A stretch of 30,974 bases of DNA from Heritagella_A intestinalis (lineage in GTDB: Bacteria > Bacillota > Clostridia > Oscillospirales > Acutalibacteraceae): the NCBI GenBank assembly GCA_904418995.1, contig CAJFQF010000020.1, positions 1 through 30,974 on the forward strand. The letters are read 5' to 3'. A program made the translations under genes and the position numbers. Below, one piece after another: positions 13,888-21,973 of the stretch. Below the pieces are notes generated by a model. That model had not been told where the DNA came from. It saw nothing but the letters and a program-made list of their open reading frames with translations, and searched no databases. Each line of letters opens with the position of its first letter. Position 1 is the stretch's first letter.

Positions 13888-14959
13888 GGGGGTGCGCCTC
13901 CAGGGCGCACTGGATGAGCCGGTCAATGAGGGCGGGGCCCTCCAGGCCGCAGGTCTCCCACAGCTTGGGATACATGCTGATGGCGGTGAAGCCCGGCAGG
14001 GTGTTCAGCTCGTTGAGAAGCACCTTGCCATCGGACTTCCGCACAAAGAAGTCCACCCGGGCCAAGCCCTTGCAGCCCAGCATCCGGTACGCCCGGACAG
14101 CGGTTTTCCGAATCTCCTGGGCGGTTTCTTCCGGCAGCCGGGCCGGGATATAGAGCTGGGAGGTGCCGTTCTTGTACTTGTCGTCGTAATCGTAGAATTC
14201 TGCGGAAGCGCCGATTTCCCCTACAATGGATACCTCGGGGAAGTCGTTGCCCAGGACAGCGCACTCCACTTCCTGGCCGTCAATGCCCTCTTCCACTACG
14301 ATTTTCCCATCCTCGGCCATGGCCTTTTCCACAGCGGCGTCCAGCTCTTCCAGAGAGGAAACCTTGCTCACCCCCACCGAGGAGCCGGCGTTGGCGGGCT
14401 TGACAAAAATGGGGAAGCTGAGGCGCTGGAGAATCTTGTTGCGGATTTTCTCCCGGCCCTGGGGGTCCTGATAGCGGTGGGCAAAGAACCACAGATAGTG
14501 GGCCTGCTCAATGCCGAAGTTGTTTAAGAGGGAGTGGGTCACCGCCTTATCCATGCACACGGCGGAGGACAGGGTGTCGCAGCCCACATAGGGGATGCCG
14601 CTGAGGGCAAACAGCCCCTGGATGGTGCCGTCCTCGCCGTTTTTGCCGTGGAGCACCGGGAAGATGACGTCCACCGGCAGCACCTGGGCCTGGCCCTCTT
14701 CCAGCACCACAATCCCGTGGGTGCTGCGGTCCGGGCTCAAAAAGGCGGGCTTGCAGCCGGGGTCCTTTTCCCAGCTCCCGTCGGCCAGGGCGTCCACCGG
14801 GCCGGGATACAGGAGCCATCGGCCTTCCTTGGTGATGCCCAGCATGGTGACGTTGTATTTTTCTTCGTCCAGCTGGCGGAGGATATAGCTGGCGGACAGC
14901 AGGGAGATTTCGTGCTCCGAGGAGCACCCGCCAAAAATTACGGCAATATTCTGTTTCAT
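13880..14959 (-). CDS. ddl: D-alanine--D-alanine ligase (long form)
   Basis: A 359-residue ATP-grasp ligase. Visible motifs: NIAVIFGGCSSEHEIS at the N-terminus, FPVLHGKNGEDG, VKPANAGSSVGV, GEIGASAEFYDYDDKY and LNELNTLPGFT near the C-terminus. The omega-loop has the FYDYDDKY tyrosine of D-Ala-D-Ala ligases rather than the histidine of VanA-type D-lactate ligases, so ordinary Ddl activity is expected. The sequence is closest in style to the long clostridial Ddl/VanG branch. An in-frame ATG at 14983 could add eight residues; neither has an ideal ribosome site, and I chose 14959 because the family begins at M-N-IAVIFGG. It is the first gene of the operon. Confidence 0.92.
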   Translation of the reverse strand: MKQNIAVIFGGCSSEHEISLLSASYILRQLDEEKYNVTMLGITKEGRWLLYPGPVDALADGSWEKDPGCKPAFLSPDRSTHGIVVLEEGQAQVLPVDVIFPVLHGKNGEDGTIQGLFALSGIPYVGCDTLSSAVCMDKAVTHSLLNNFGIEQAHYLWFFAHRYQDPQGREKIRNKILQRLSFPIFVKPANAGSSVGVSKVSSLEELDAAVEKAMAEDGKIVVEEGIDGQEVECAVLGNDFPEVSIVGEIGASAEFYDYDDKYKNGTSQLYIPARLPEETAQEIRKTAVRAYRMLGCKGLARVDFFVRKSDGKVLLNELNTLPGFTAISMYPKLWETCGLEGPALIDRLIQCALEAHPHG

Positions 14960-15012
14960 CAAATGCAGCACAACCTTTCTCATGCCTGTATCGGTCGCTT
15001 TTCTGAAATTTA

Positions 15013-15041
15013 ATCATACCACAGGAAGGCCCAGGGCGCAA
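15013..15041 (-). promoter_or_regulatory. Promoter of the ddl-murI-DUF1934-argS operon
   Basis: On the minus strand TTGCGC (15036-15041) and TATGAT (15013-15018) are 17 bases apart. The transcript would begin near 15006, leaving a leader of about 25 to 50 bases depending on the ddl start. Confidence 0.6.
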
Positions 15042-15195
15042 CAGATAGAATGGCGAAAACCGGCGGGGAAAGGGCTTTTTTTCTGATATTTCTGCGCTCC
15101 CCGGGAAAAAGGACGGCGCTTTCCGGGGCGTTTTTCTTTCTATACTATAAAATTGGCCCGGGCAGTAATTGCCCGCGCAGTCCCCGGCCTGTCAG

Positions 15196-15948
15196 TCAGG
15201 ACTTGGGCTTGCGGGATTTTTTCCGTGCGGACGCCCTGGCCTCTTCCAGCAGCTGGCGCAGGGCTTCCGGGTCTCCCAGGGATTTCATCCGTGGGAAGGC
15301 CTTTTCCAGCCGGCGGTACAGGGCCTGGAGACGTTTCTGCCGGCGCTGGCGGCGCTTTTCCTGGGCCTGGGAAAGAACCTGGTTCCGCAGGGCTGCCAGC
15401 CCTTCCAGCTCCGTGGGACTTTGGCCGGTCTGCCGCCGAATGGTCAGCAGGGCGTAGACCGTGACGCCGGTATCCAGGAGGAAATAGGCCGCCAGGAAGA
15501 GGAACCCCACCCAGAGCACCGTTTCCGGCAGAGCGGCCATCCAGCGGGAAACGTGGGGGTGGATGACGGTAACCATCAGTACGGCCATGACCCCGAAGAG
15601 CAGGGAATTGCGCAGGCACACCCGGCCATGGAGGTTCCACTTCCGGTTGGAATAATCCCACAGCCGCAGCCGGAAGAGCTTTTCCAGCAGGAAGCTGGTC
15701 AGGTATTCCAGGGCGCTGGCCCCCACCATGCTGCACACGAACAATAGCAGGACGTGGTTTTGAAGCCCGGAGAAAAGCAGGATTACCAGCAGGGCCCCAA
15801 AGCCGTAAATGGGGCAGAAAGGCCCGGACAGGAATCCCCGGTTGATGAATTTCCGGGCGGCCAGGGAGCAGAAAACCGTCTCACAAACCCAGCCCAAAAA
15901 GCTGTAAAATAGAAATATGGCGAATTGCTGTAAAAAGTATCCCATCAT
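15196..15948 (-). CDS. Putative ABC-transporter permease-like membrane protein (CmpB family)
   Basis: A 250-residue integral membrane protein with about five or six hydrophobic segments over residues 5-180, the FYSFLGWVCETVF and GFLSGPFCPIYGFGA motifs of the CmpB/PF06541 family, and a basic Lys/Arg-rich cytoplasmic tail from about residue 190. Despite the family name there is no ATPase next to it and transport has not been shown for most members. The start at 15948 has AAAGG seven bases upstream; a second ATG follows immediately. It is divergent from the HAD gene. Confidence 0.85.
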   Translation of the reverse strand: MMGYFLQQFAIFLFYSFLGWVCETVFCSLAARKFINRGFLSGPFCPIYGFGALLVILLFSGLQNHVLLLFVCSMVGASALEYLTSFLLEKLFRLRLWDYSNRKWNLHGRVCLRNSLLFGVMAVLMVTVIHPHVSRWMAALPETVLWVGFLFLAAYFLLDTGVTVYALLTIRRQTGQSPTELEGLAALRNQVLSQAQEKRRQRRQKRLQALYRRLEKAFPRMKSLGDPEALRQLLEEARASARKKSRKPKS

Positions 15949-16015
15949 CGTTCTGCCTTTCTGCAAAGAAGATTTTCATGAAAAAGGAAAAAGCACTTTT
16001 CCCCCGGGCAAAGCC

Positions 16016-16024
16016 ATGGTACAA
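16016..16024 (+). promoter_or_regulatory. Extended -10 promoter of the HAD-comEA unit
   Basis: TGGTACAAT gives a TGN-extended -10 box 32 bases before the HAD start codon. No good -35 hexamer is seen, as is allowed for extended -10 promoters. Confidence 0.45.
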
Positions 16025-16056
16025 TAAAGGGGACATCCTATGAGGAGGCTCTATAG

Positions 16057-16866
16057 ATGACCGTAAAAGATATTCTGTTGGTTTCCGATATTGACGGGAC
16101 CCTCATTGATTCCCAGTACCGTATCCCGGCACGGAACCGGGAAGCCATCCAGCGCTGGATGGCCCAGGGAGGCGGCTTTGCCATTGCCACCGGCCGTTCC
16201 TGGGAGTCAGTGGAAAAATGCCTGGGGGACCTGCGGGTGAACCGCCCCTGCGTTTTGGCCAACGGCGGCCTGGTATACGATTTGGAGAGCCACACCCCGG
16301 TGAGCGTCCAGGCCCTTCCCCAGGAGGCCAGGGCGTACACCCGGAAAATGATGGAGCAGTTCCCCGACGCCGGCATCGAGGTGTTCACCGCCTCGGACGT
16401 GTGGATTCTCCGGGAAAACGACATTACCCGGGCCCATATGGCCAATGAGGGCATCCACTGCCGCTTTGGAACCATGGAGGACGTGGAGGAGCCCTGGTGC
16501 AAGATGCTGCTGGCCTCTTTGGAGCAGCCGGCCATCAAGGCATTCACCGAAGCCCTGGCGCCCCAGGGGGTGCGGTTTGTGGCCTCCTCCGACCGGTATT
16601 GGGAAATGCTCCCCGAGGACGCCCATAAGGGAACCGGCATCCAACGGCTGGCCCAGGTATGCGGCTATTCCCTGGAACAGGTGGCCGCTATTGGGGATTA
16701 CTATAACGATGTGGAAATGCTCCGCACGGCAGGCATCACGGCGGCGCCCTCCACCGCGCCGGAGGAGATTCGCCAAATGGCGGGGTTTGTGGCTGGGCCC
16801 TGCGATGAAGGCGCGGTAGCGGATTTCATTGAGAAGCTGGAGGCGCAATATGCGGTATCATCCTGA
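16057..16866 (+). CDS. Cof-type HAD-superfamily phosphatase
   Basis: A 269-residue HAD hydrolase. Motif I is VSDIDGT with nucleophile D11 and acid/base D13, motif II is in AIATGR, a lysine follows in the WCKMLL region, and motif IV is GDYYNDVEM. The IIB-type cap between motifs II and III places it with the Cof/YidA group, which dephosphorylate sugar phosphates and flavin or PLP-related phosphates. The substrate is not predictable. GAGGAGG precedes the ATG. The last 17 bases overlap the start of the ComEA-like gene. Confidence 0.9.
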   Translation: MTVKDILLVSDIDGTLIDSQYRIPARNREAIQRWMAQGGGFAIATGRSWESVEKCLGDLRVNRPCVLANGGLVYDLESHTPVSVQALPQEARAYTRKMMEQFPDAGIEVFTASDVWILRENDITRAHMANEGIHCRFGTMEDVEEPWCKMLLASLEQPAIKAFTEALAPQGVRFVASSDRYWEMLPEDAHKGTGIQRLAQVCGYSLEQVAAIGDYYNDVEMLRTAGITAAPSTAPEEIRQMAGFVAGPCDEGAVADFIEKLEAQYAVSS

Positions 16867-17572
16867 GGACGACCCGGATTTCCGGGAGGAGGACGCTTCC
16901 CAGGAGGAGAGCGCTTTCCAAAAGCAAGCCTGGTTCGTCATTGGCATCGCTTGCCTGCTGTGCGCCGGAATGATTCTGTATTCCCTCTTTTTCACTGGCC
17001 CAAAGGTATGGGAGGGCACCGGCCTGCCGGAGGTTTCCTCCCTTGCAAGCGGCGTTTCCGCTGTTTCCCAGACATCGGATACGGCCTCTGGGACCGCTTC
17101 TTCCTCAGAGCCTCAGGAAAAGCTGGACTTGAATACGGCCACCCAAGAGGAATTGGACGCCCTGCCGGGAATTGGGCCGGTAAAGGCGGAGGCCATCCTC
17201 CAATATCGGGAAGAGTCCGGCCCTTTCCGTACCGTGGAGGAGATAATGGAGGTAAAGGGCATCGGGGAGAAAACATTGGAACAACTCCGGCCATATATCA
17301 CCGTGGAGGGGGAAAGCTCTTCGCCATCGGCCGTTTCTTCCTCGGAGTCCCAAGAAAAGCTGGACTTGAACACGGCCACCCAAGAGGAACTGGACGCCTT
17401 GCCGGGAATTGGGCCGGTAAAGGCGGAGGCCATCCTCCAATATCGGGAAGAGTCCGGCCCTTTCCGTACCGTGGAGGAGATAATGGAGGTAGAGGGTATC
17501 GGAGAGAAAACATTGGAACAGCTCCGGCCATATATCACCGTGGAAGGGGAACCCTCCTCGCCGCCAGCATAA
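16850..17572 (+). CDS. comEA: ComEA-like membrane-anchored DNA-binding protein with duplicated HhH module
   Basis: A 240-residue protein with an acidic N-terminus (1-26), one transmembrane helix (27-48), a Ser/Thr-rich linker and two helix-hairpin-helix modules (about 88-155 and 167-234), each with LNTATQEELDALPGIG and the second hairpin GIGEKTLEQL. ComEA binds incoming DNA outside the membrane in natural competence. The two modules are nearly identical and are separated by 79 residues. The ATG at 16850 has GGAGG six bases upstream and lies inside the HAD gene. The SLBB domain usual in Gram-positive ComEA is absent, and no comEB/comEC neighbour is seen, so a role in competence is inferred. 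Confidence 0.85.
   Translation: MRYHPEDDPDFREEDASQEESAFQKQAWFVIGIACLLCAGMILYSLFFTGPKVWEGTGLPEVSSLASGVSAVSQTSDTASGTASSSEPQEKLDLNTATQEELDALPGIGPVKAEAILQYREESGPFRTVEEIMEVKGIGEKTLEQLRPYITVEGESSSPSAVSSSESQEKLDLNTATQEELDALPGIGPVKAEAILQYREESGPFRTVEEIMEVEGIGEKTLEQLRPYITVEGEPSSPPA
17098..17548 (+). repeat. Recent 237-bp-period internal duplication in comEA
   Basis: Two copies of roughly 200 bases lie 237 bases apart. By eye they differ at about eight positions, of which only one pair changes an amino acid (Lys to Glu in the VKGIG/VEGIG loop). The reading frame is kept. Confidence 0.9.
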
Positions 17573-17671
17573 AACGGTATCCTTTTATCTTGCAGGGGAT
17601 TTATAGAGAGAAAATGAAAAGATTGGGAAAAATCAGAAAACTCTGTTTTCGCTGTTCTTCCCGCAAAAGAA

Positions 17672-17718
17672 AACCGGAATCCTTGGTGTTTTTTCCATGG
17701 GATTCCGGTTTTTTTGAC
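17672..17718 (+). terminator. Terminator of the comEA transcript
   Basis: AACCGGAATCC pairs with GGATTCCGGTT around a 17-base loop, followed by seven T. It is the first of two stem-loops here that carry ACCGGA/TCCGGT arms. Confidence 0.85.
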
Positions 17719-17950
17719 GGGTGCAGAGAGAAATCGTAAAACAACCTGTTATATTTCTTTTGAAAAATACAAATAGGATTGCACTTTGTGAAATAGAGCG
17801 GCTGGACAAGGGATTCCCAAATCCCTGGCGTTTTCCCATAGAATTCCGGTTTTTGGCGGATGCAGGGAGAAAGCAGGGGAAATTTTCAAAACAAATCGTT
17901 ATATTTCTACCGGAAAATACAAATAGGAATTTACTTTGCGGGCATAGGCG
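17678..17950 (+). repeat. Diverged direct repeat with a 142-bp period
   Basis: Copy A (from 17678) and copy B (from 17820) share AATCC-TGG-GTTTT, ATTCCGGTTTTT, GATGCAG-GAGAAA, GTTATATTTCT and GAAAATACAAATAGGA in the same order and nearly the same spacing. The region has no coding signal. Copy A contains the comEA terminator; the equivalent stem in copy B has decayed. Confidence 0.75.
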
Positions 17951-17964
17951 GCCTAAGACAACAA

Positions 17965-18003
17965 AACCGGACCCCCTGATGTAGTGGGGGTTCCGGTTGG
18001 TTT
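17965..18003. terminator. Bidirectional terminator between comEA and the sugar kinase
   Basis: AACCGGA-CCCCC pairs with GGGGG-T-TCCGGTT around a 9-base loop. T-rich tails follow on both strands, fitting the convergent genes on either side. Confidence 0.8.
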
Positions 18004-18026
18004 TTGACGAAGAAAGGGGATGGCCT

Positions 18027-19136
18027 TTACAGGCAGCGCCGCAGAATGTCCATCATTTCCCGGGATTTGGTCTCCATATCCGCCACCAGCTTCATTTGGG
18101 TACGGCAGCGGTCCAGGTTGTGGCCCGGACGGTGGATTTTAAAATAGGTATCCCCCTGTAAATAGTCCGTCAGGAAGCGGATGCCGCACTCCATGGTCAT
18201 GAGCTTGGCGCTGAAGGGCAGGAGGGCCAGCTCTTCCTCGGTGAGCACCGAGCGGGTTTCTGACAAAAATCCCCGGGTAAAGGCCTCGAACATTTCCAGA
18301 CTGAAGGAGACCTTGGACAGGTCCCGTTCATCCTCAGCGGCGGTGCTGGCGCCGGCCCGGAGGGAATCCCCGAAATCATAGAGGGAAAGCCCGGGCATAA
18401 TGGTGTCCAAATCCACCACGCACAGGGGCGCGTTGGTATCCCGGTCAAAAAGGACGTTGTTGAGCTTGGTGTCGTTGTGGGTCACCCGCAGGGGCAGGCG
18501 GCCTTCTTCCAGCAAAGGCTGCACCCGGTAAAAATCCGCCTCCCGGCTCTTCCAGAAGGCGATTTCTTCCTGGACGGAATCCGCCCGGCCCAAGGAATCT
18601 TCCTCCACCGCCCGGCAAAAATCAGCGTAGCGGCTGGGAGTGTCGTGGAAATGGGGGATGGTCTCCCAGAGCTTTTCCGCAGGATAGCCGTCCAAATCCA
18701 TCTGGAAGCGGCCAAAGGCCCGGCCAGCCCCCTCCATAATCTGGGGGGTATCCGCGAAATCATAGGAGACGCTGTTCTCCACGTACCGGTAACAGCGCCA
18801 GCACCGGCCCTCGTTATCATAGAGCAGGTGCTCCCCGTTGGAGAAGGGCACCAGGGTCAGGGTTTCCTTTTCCGGGTCGCCGCCCCGGGCCAGAACCCGC
18901 TGGCGCAGATAGGTACATACGGAGAAAATATTTTCCATCAGGTGCTCCGGCTCCTGGAATACCTGGGTGTTAATCTGCTGCAAAATATATTTCTGTAGGG
19001 AACCGCTGTCCCGGGACAAAAAAGAGAGGAGATAGGTGGTGTTGATATGGCCGTTGCCAAAGGGGGCGGCGTCCGTCAAGGTGCCGGGAATTTCCAGGCG
19101 GGGGACCACTGCCGGAACGTACTGGGGGTTGCTCAT
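18027..19136 (-). CDS. Phosphotransferase, N-acetylhexosamine 1-kinase (NahK)-like
   Basis: A 369-residue APH-fold kinase. The catalytic loop is RVTHNDTKLNNVLFD and the metal-binding segment is VVDLDTIMPGLSLYDFGDSLR, followed by GASTAAEDERDLSKVSFSLEMFEAF. These agree closely in pattern with bifidobacterial NahK (LnpB), which phosphorylates GlcNAc or GalNAc at C1 when lacto-N-biose and galacto-N-biose are salvaged. AAGGAAGG precedes the start. No lacto-N-biose phosphorylase is in the window, so substrate is inferred from family only; a related hexosamine or aminoglycoside-type alcohol is possible. With the alpha-mannosidase it hints at glycan foraging. Confidence 0.82.
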   Translation of the reverse strand: MSNPQYVPAVVPRLEIPGTLTDAAPFGNGHINTTYLLSFLSRDSGSLQKYILQQINTQVFQEPEHLMENIFSVCTYLRQRVLARGGDPEKETLTLVPFSNGEHLLYDNEGRCWRCYRYVENSVSYDFADTPQIMEGAGRAFGRFQMDLDGYPAEKLWETIPHFHDTPSRYADFCRAVEEDSLGRADSVQEEIAFWKSREADFYRVQPLLEEGRLPLRVTHNDTKLNNVLFDRDTNAPLCVVDLDTIMPGLSLYDFGDSLRAGASTAAEDERDLSKVSFSLEMFEAFTRGFLSETRSVLTEEELALLPFSAKLMTMECGIRFLTDYLQGDTYFKIHRPGHNLDRCRTQMKLVADMETKSREMMDILRRCL

Positions 19137-19180
19137 GCCGTAGGTTCCTTCCTTTCCTGCGGAAGGGGGCAGGCCCTCCG

Positions 19181-19209
19181 CTTTATGAAAATCAAGTTCC
19201 GTTTGTCAA
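19181..19209 (-). promoter_or_regulatory. Possible promoter of the NahK-like kinase
   Basis: A consensus TTGACA on the minus strand (19204-19209) is followed 17 bases later by ATAAAG (19181-19186), a poor -10. The rest of 19137-19419 shows no gene. Confidence 0.4.
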
Positions 19210-19305
19210 ATGCAAGTAAACCTATTGTAAAGCAAAAAAGGCAAAAGCTCAAGGGGGGATGGGAATTCTTTAAAATCGTTATGAATAGTCACTATAAAAA
19301 ATAAA

Positions 19306-19324
19306 GAAATTCCCGGGAAATTTC
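19306..19324 (-). terminator. Possible terminator of the ThrE exporter unit
   Basis: GAAATT pairs with AATTTC around TCCCGGG, and the minus strand continues with TTTATTTTTT. The stem is short, but the T-rich tail fits the end of the leftward ThrE transcript about 95 bases past the stop. Confidence 0.5.
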
Positions 19325-19419
19325 AGGAGATTCCAGAAAAATCCCCATAAAGCGGGAAGATGGTGTAAAGGGAATCACCTTGCTGCGGCTTTGTTTCCCC
19401 ATCGAAAGAAAGGGCAGAC

Positions 19420-19890
19420 TTACAGTGTCTTCACGCGCCAGAGCTCCCGGAGCCGCACCCCCAGGCGCATGGCGGAGGACACCAGCAGGATGCCCACGGC
19501 CAGGGCCCCAGCGGTTCCTAGGGTGGAGAGGAGGCTCTCCAAAAACTGCTGGGTTTCCCCTAAAAGGCCGTATTCCATGGTGTAGTAAATGCCGCCCCCA
19601 GGCACCAGGGGGAACAGGGCGATGAGCAGGAACACCGTCACCGGGGCCTTGACCACCCGGGCCATGATTTCGCTGTAAAGGGAGAGGGCCACCGCCGCCA
19701 GGAAATAGGATGCCGGCCCTGGCAGGAAGGCCCCGCAGAGAAGATAGACGCCCCAGGAGAGGACGCCGCCCAGCCCCACGGGAATCAGGCGCTTGCCGTG
19801 GATATTGTAGATAATGGAGTAACCGATGCAGCCAATAAAGCTGTAGAGGCAGGGGAGCACCCCGTCTCGGAAAATTTCCATCCAATCCAT
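19420..19890 (-). CDS. Threonine/serine exporter, small subunit (ThrE_2, DUF3815)
   Basis: A 156-residue membrane protein with four or five hydrophobic helices. It corresponds to the C-terminal half of Corynebacterium ThrE (YjjB-like), with the LFPLVPGGGIYYTMEYGLLG segment characteristic of the family. It begins 15 bases after its partner, so the two halves form one operon and probably one complex. Export of threonine/serine is known for the fused homologue; related YjjP/YjjB pairs export succinate, so the substrate is open. Confidence 0.88.
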   Translation of the reverse strand: MDWMEIFRDGVLPCLYSFIGCIGYSIIYNIHGKRLIPVGLGGVLSWGVYLLCGAFLPGPASYFLAAVALSLYSEIMARVVKAPVTVFLLIALFPLVPGGGIYYTMEYGLLGETQQFLESLLSTLGTAGALAVGILLVSSAMRLGVRLRELWRVKTL

Positions 19891-19904
19891 TTAGCGCACC
19901 TCCT

Positions 19905-20666
19905 TTACACCGGCAGCAGGCCGGCGCCATAGACGGCGATGGCGGCCCCCAGGGCGATGAATACCCCAATGAGGAACACTTCCGCGATTTTGGCCACCCC
20001 GGACATCAGGTCCCCAGCCAGAATATCCCGGATGCAGTTGGTCAGGGCCAGCCCCGGCACCAGGATCATCAAGGTGCCGATGATGATTTTATCCGAGTTC
20101 TGGGCCAGCCCCAGCCGCACGGACAAAATAGCGAACACGCCAATGAGGAAGCTCTCCACCATCAGGGAGAAGAATTGGTTGGCTTCCAGGCGGTTAAGAC
20201 CATATTGAGCTAGGCATACCACCATAGCCGGCAGGAAGGCGCAGGCAGCGTCGGCGAAATTCCCGCCGAAAATCAGGGTAAAGGAGGAGGCCACCAAAGC
20301 CCAGCCCAGGCAGGTCACCGGCAGGGAATAGCGGCGGCGCTGGCGGATTCTGGCCAGTTCCTCCCGGATTTTGGAGAAGGCAGGGGTTTCCCGGCAGGCC
20401 CGGCGGCACAGGTCGTTGACGGCCATGACTTTGTCGAAATCCGTGCCCCGGCTGCGCACCCGCACGCCTTTGGTGACGTTTTCCCCTTCCGGGGTCACGA
20501 TGGTGGCAATAATGGTGGTGGGCACGCAGTACACTTGGCTTTCCACGCCATAAGCGGTGAAAAGGCGCTCCATGGATTCCTCCACCCGGTAAATTTCCGC
20601 GCCGTTTTGTAAAAGCAGCTCTCCGATTTCCGCAGAGAGATTGAGAAGTTCATCGTAATCGGCCAT
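19905..20666 (-). CDS. Threonine/serine exporter, large subunit (ThrE, DUF1212)
   Basis: A 253-residue protein with a soluble N-terminal part (the GELLLQNGAEIYRVEESM motif at residues 17-34 is characteristic of PF06738), an Arg-rich linker and about five transmembrane helices from residue 115. It corresponds to YjjP or the N-terminal half of ThrE. The ATG at 20666 has AAGGAG eight bases upstream; an ATG three codons earlier is less well placed. Together with the next gene it reconstitutes a full ThrE. Confidence 0.9.
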   Translation of the reverse strand: MADYDELLNLSAEIGELLLQNGAEIYRVEESMERLFTAYGVESQVYCVPTTIIATIVTPEGENVTKGVRVRSRGTDFDKVMAVNDLCRRACRETPAFSKIREELARIRQRRRYSLPVTCLGWALVASSFTLIFGGNFADAACAFLPAMVVCLAQYGLNRLEANQFFSLMVESFLIGVFAILSVRLGLAQNSDKIIIGTLMILVPGLALTNCIRDILAGDLMSGVAKIAEVFLIGVFIALGAAIAVYGAGLLPV

Positions 20667-20835
20667 GTGCCGCACTCCTTTGTGATGGGATGTTTTCTAA
20701 AAAGCGTCAAAGTGTCGGGTATGATTCCCAGCCCTTTTACGCGGGATAATAGGTGTTTGATAGCTGTTAGCTGTCCCGCGGACATAAAATTTTCGTCCAC
20801 CTTTTATAAAAGGGCGCATAGTATGCGCTTCCAGT

Positions 20836-20955
20836 CCGCGGGGAAGCGCACAGCGAAAAACAGCCCTATGGCTCTCGCGGCGTTAGCTACGCGTGGGACT
20901 AGACTCCCAATTGCACTTACACCAAACGCGGATTGCGTCCAGGCTCAGCCTGGCG
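20836..20955 (+). repeat. Dispersed intergenic repeat, copy 2 (short form)
   Basis: This is the inverted counterpart of 9371-9526. The 32 bases 20924-20955 are identical to the complement of 9371-9402, the preceding 21 bases match at 17 positions, and 20837-20893 resembles the complement of 9470-9526. The palindrome CCAGGCT-C-AGCCTGG is kept. It lies between the divergent ThrE and ECF transporter genes, 5' to both, whereas copy 1 is 3' to its neighbours. Confidence 0.8.
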
Positions 20956-21066
20956 AGGGCCTGCGTACAGAGGCACTCCGCCCGCTTAGTATAGCACATC
21001 CCCTATTTTTTGAAAAGAATCCCGTCGCCGAATGCCGTCGCCGAATGTCGGCGTTGCTTCCCTTCC

Positions 21067-21095
21067 TTGCAATTTTATCTGCTATCTCTTATAAT
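21067..21095 (+). promoter_or_regulatory. Promoter of the ECF transporter-coaX operon
   Basis: TTGCAA (21067-21072) and a consensus TATAAT (21090-21095) are 17 bases apart. The transcript would start near 21102, giving a GC-rich leader of about 135 bases before the first ATG. The leader has several GCGG/CCGC self-complementary segments but matches no riboswitch I recognise. Confidence 0.8.
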
Positions 21096-21237
21096 GGAAC
21101 CGGAAGGCCCCGCAGCCCGTGGGCGCCGCCGGAACCGCAACGCGGAACGGCAGGCGCGTTTTGCCGGCCCGGGAGGCTTCCCCCATTATACGCGCCGCAT
21201 CTCGAATCCTATCAGAGCGGCAGCAGGAGGTATTTTT

Positions 21238-21945
21238 ATGAAAAAAAACACAAACGCAACCCCCAAGAAAAAGGGCCTGTTCCACCGGGAAGCCATGCAG
21301 GAGACCATTCTCCTGTGCCTGTTCCTGGCCATTATGCTGGTGCTGGCCTTCACCCCCCTGGGGATGATCCAGCTCCCCTTTATCAAGGCCACTATTCTCC
21401 ATGTGCCGGTAATTATCGGCTCTATCCTCTTTGGGCCCAAAAAGGGCGCGGTGCTGGGTTTCTTTTTCGGGCTGTGCAGCTTTATCAGCAACACCTTTAC
21501 CCCGGTGACCCTGTCCTTTGCCTTTTCGCCCCTGATTTCCGCCCCGGGCATGGGCAGAGGCTCCCTGTGGGCCCTGGCCGTGTGCTTTGTGCCCCGGCTG
21601 CTGGTGGGAATCCTTCCCGGCTATGTGTTCCGGCTGACCCGGCTGCCCTTTAAAAAGGAAAACCTGCAAATCCGTACCGTGCAGCTGGCCGTCACCGGCG
21701 CGGTGAGTTCTTTTGTGTTTAATACGGTCCTGGTTATGGGGCTGATCTATATTCTGTTCCGGGACGCTTACGCTTCCATGAAAGGCGTTTCCGCCGATGC
21801 GGTGCTGGGCCTGATACTGGGCGTGGTGGGCACCAACGGCGTCATGGAGGCCATTGCCGCTGCCGTGCTCACGGCCGCGGTGTGCATCCCCATGCAGCGC
21901 CTGATGAAGCGCGACCCTTTGAAAACCGGAACCAAATCCGCTTGA
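21238..21945 (+). CDS. ECF transporter S component, probably pantothenate-specific
   Basis: A 235-residue membrane protein with about six helices, including the HVPVIIGSILFGPKKGAVLGFFFGL segment typical of ECF S components, and a basic N-terminal tail. AGGAGG lies seven bases before the ATG at 21238; upstream in-frame codons lack a ribosome site and precede or overlap the promoter. S components deliver a vitamin to a shared EcfAA'T module, which must be encoded elsewhere. Two pantothenate kinase genes follow within 30 bases, so pantothenate (PanT-like) is the most likely substrate. That specificity is inferred from context only. Confidence 0.85.
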   Translation: MKKNTNATPKKKGLFHREAMQETILLCLFLAIMLVLAFTPLGMIQLPFIKATILHVPVIIGSILFGPKKGAVLGFFFGLCSFISNTFTPVTLSFAFSPLISAPGMGRGSLWALAVCFVPRLLVGILPGYVFRLTRLPFKKENLQIRTVQLAVTGAVSSFVFNTVLVMGLIYILFRDAYASMKGVSADAVLGLILGVVGTNGVMEAIAAAVLTAAVCIPMQRLMKRDPLKTGTKSA

Positions 21946-21973
21946 ATTTTTGAGAAAACCGAGGTGCAACGCT

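Noticed and set aside
13880..14959. VanG-like or VanA-like resistance ligase
   Set aside because: Similarity in length and style exists, but the omega-loop FYDYDDKY and the murI/argS operon fit a housekeeping Ddl, and no vanT, vanX/Y or vanRS genes are nearby.
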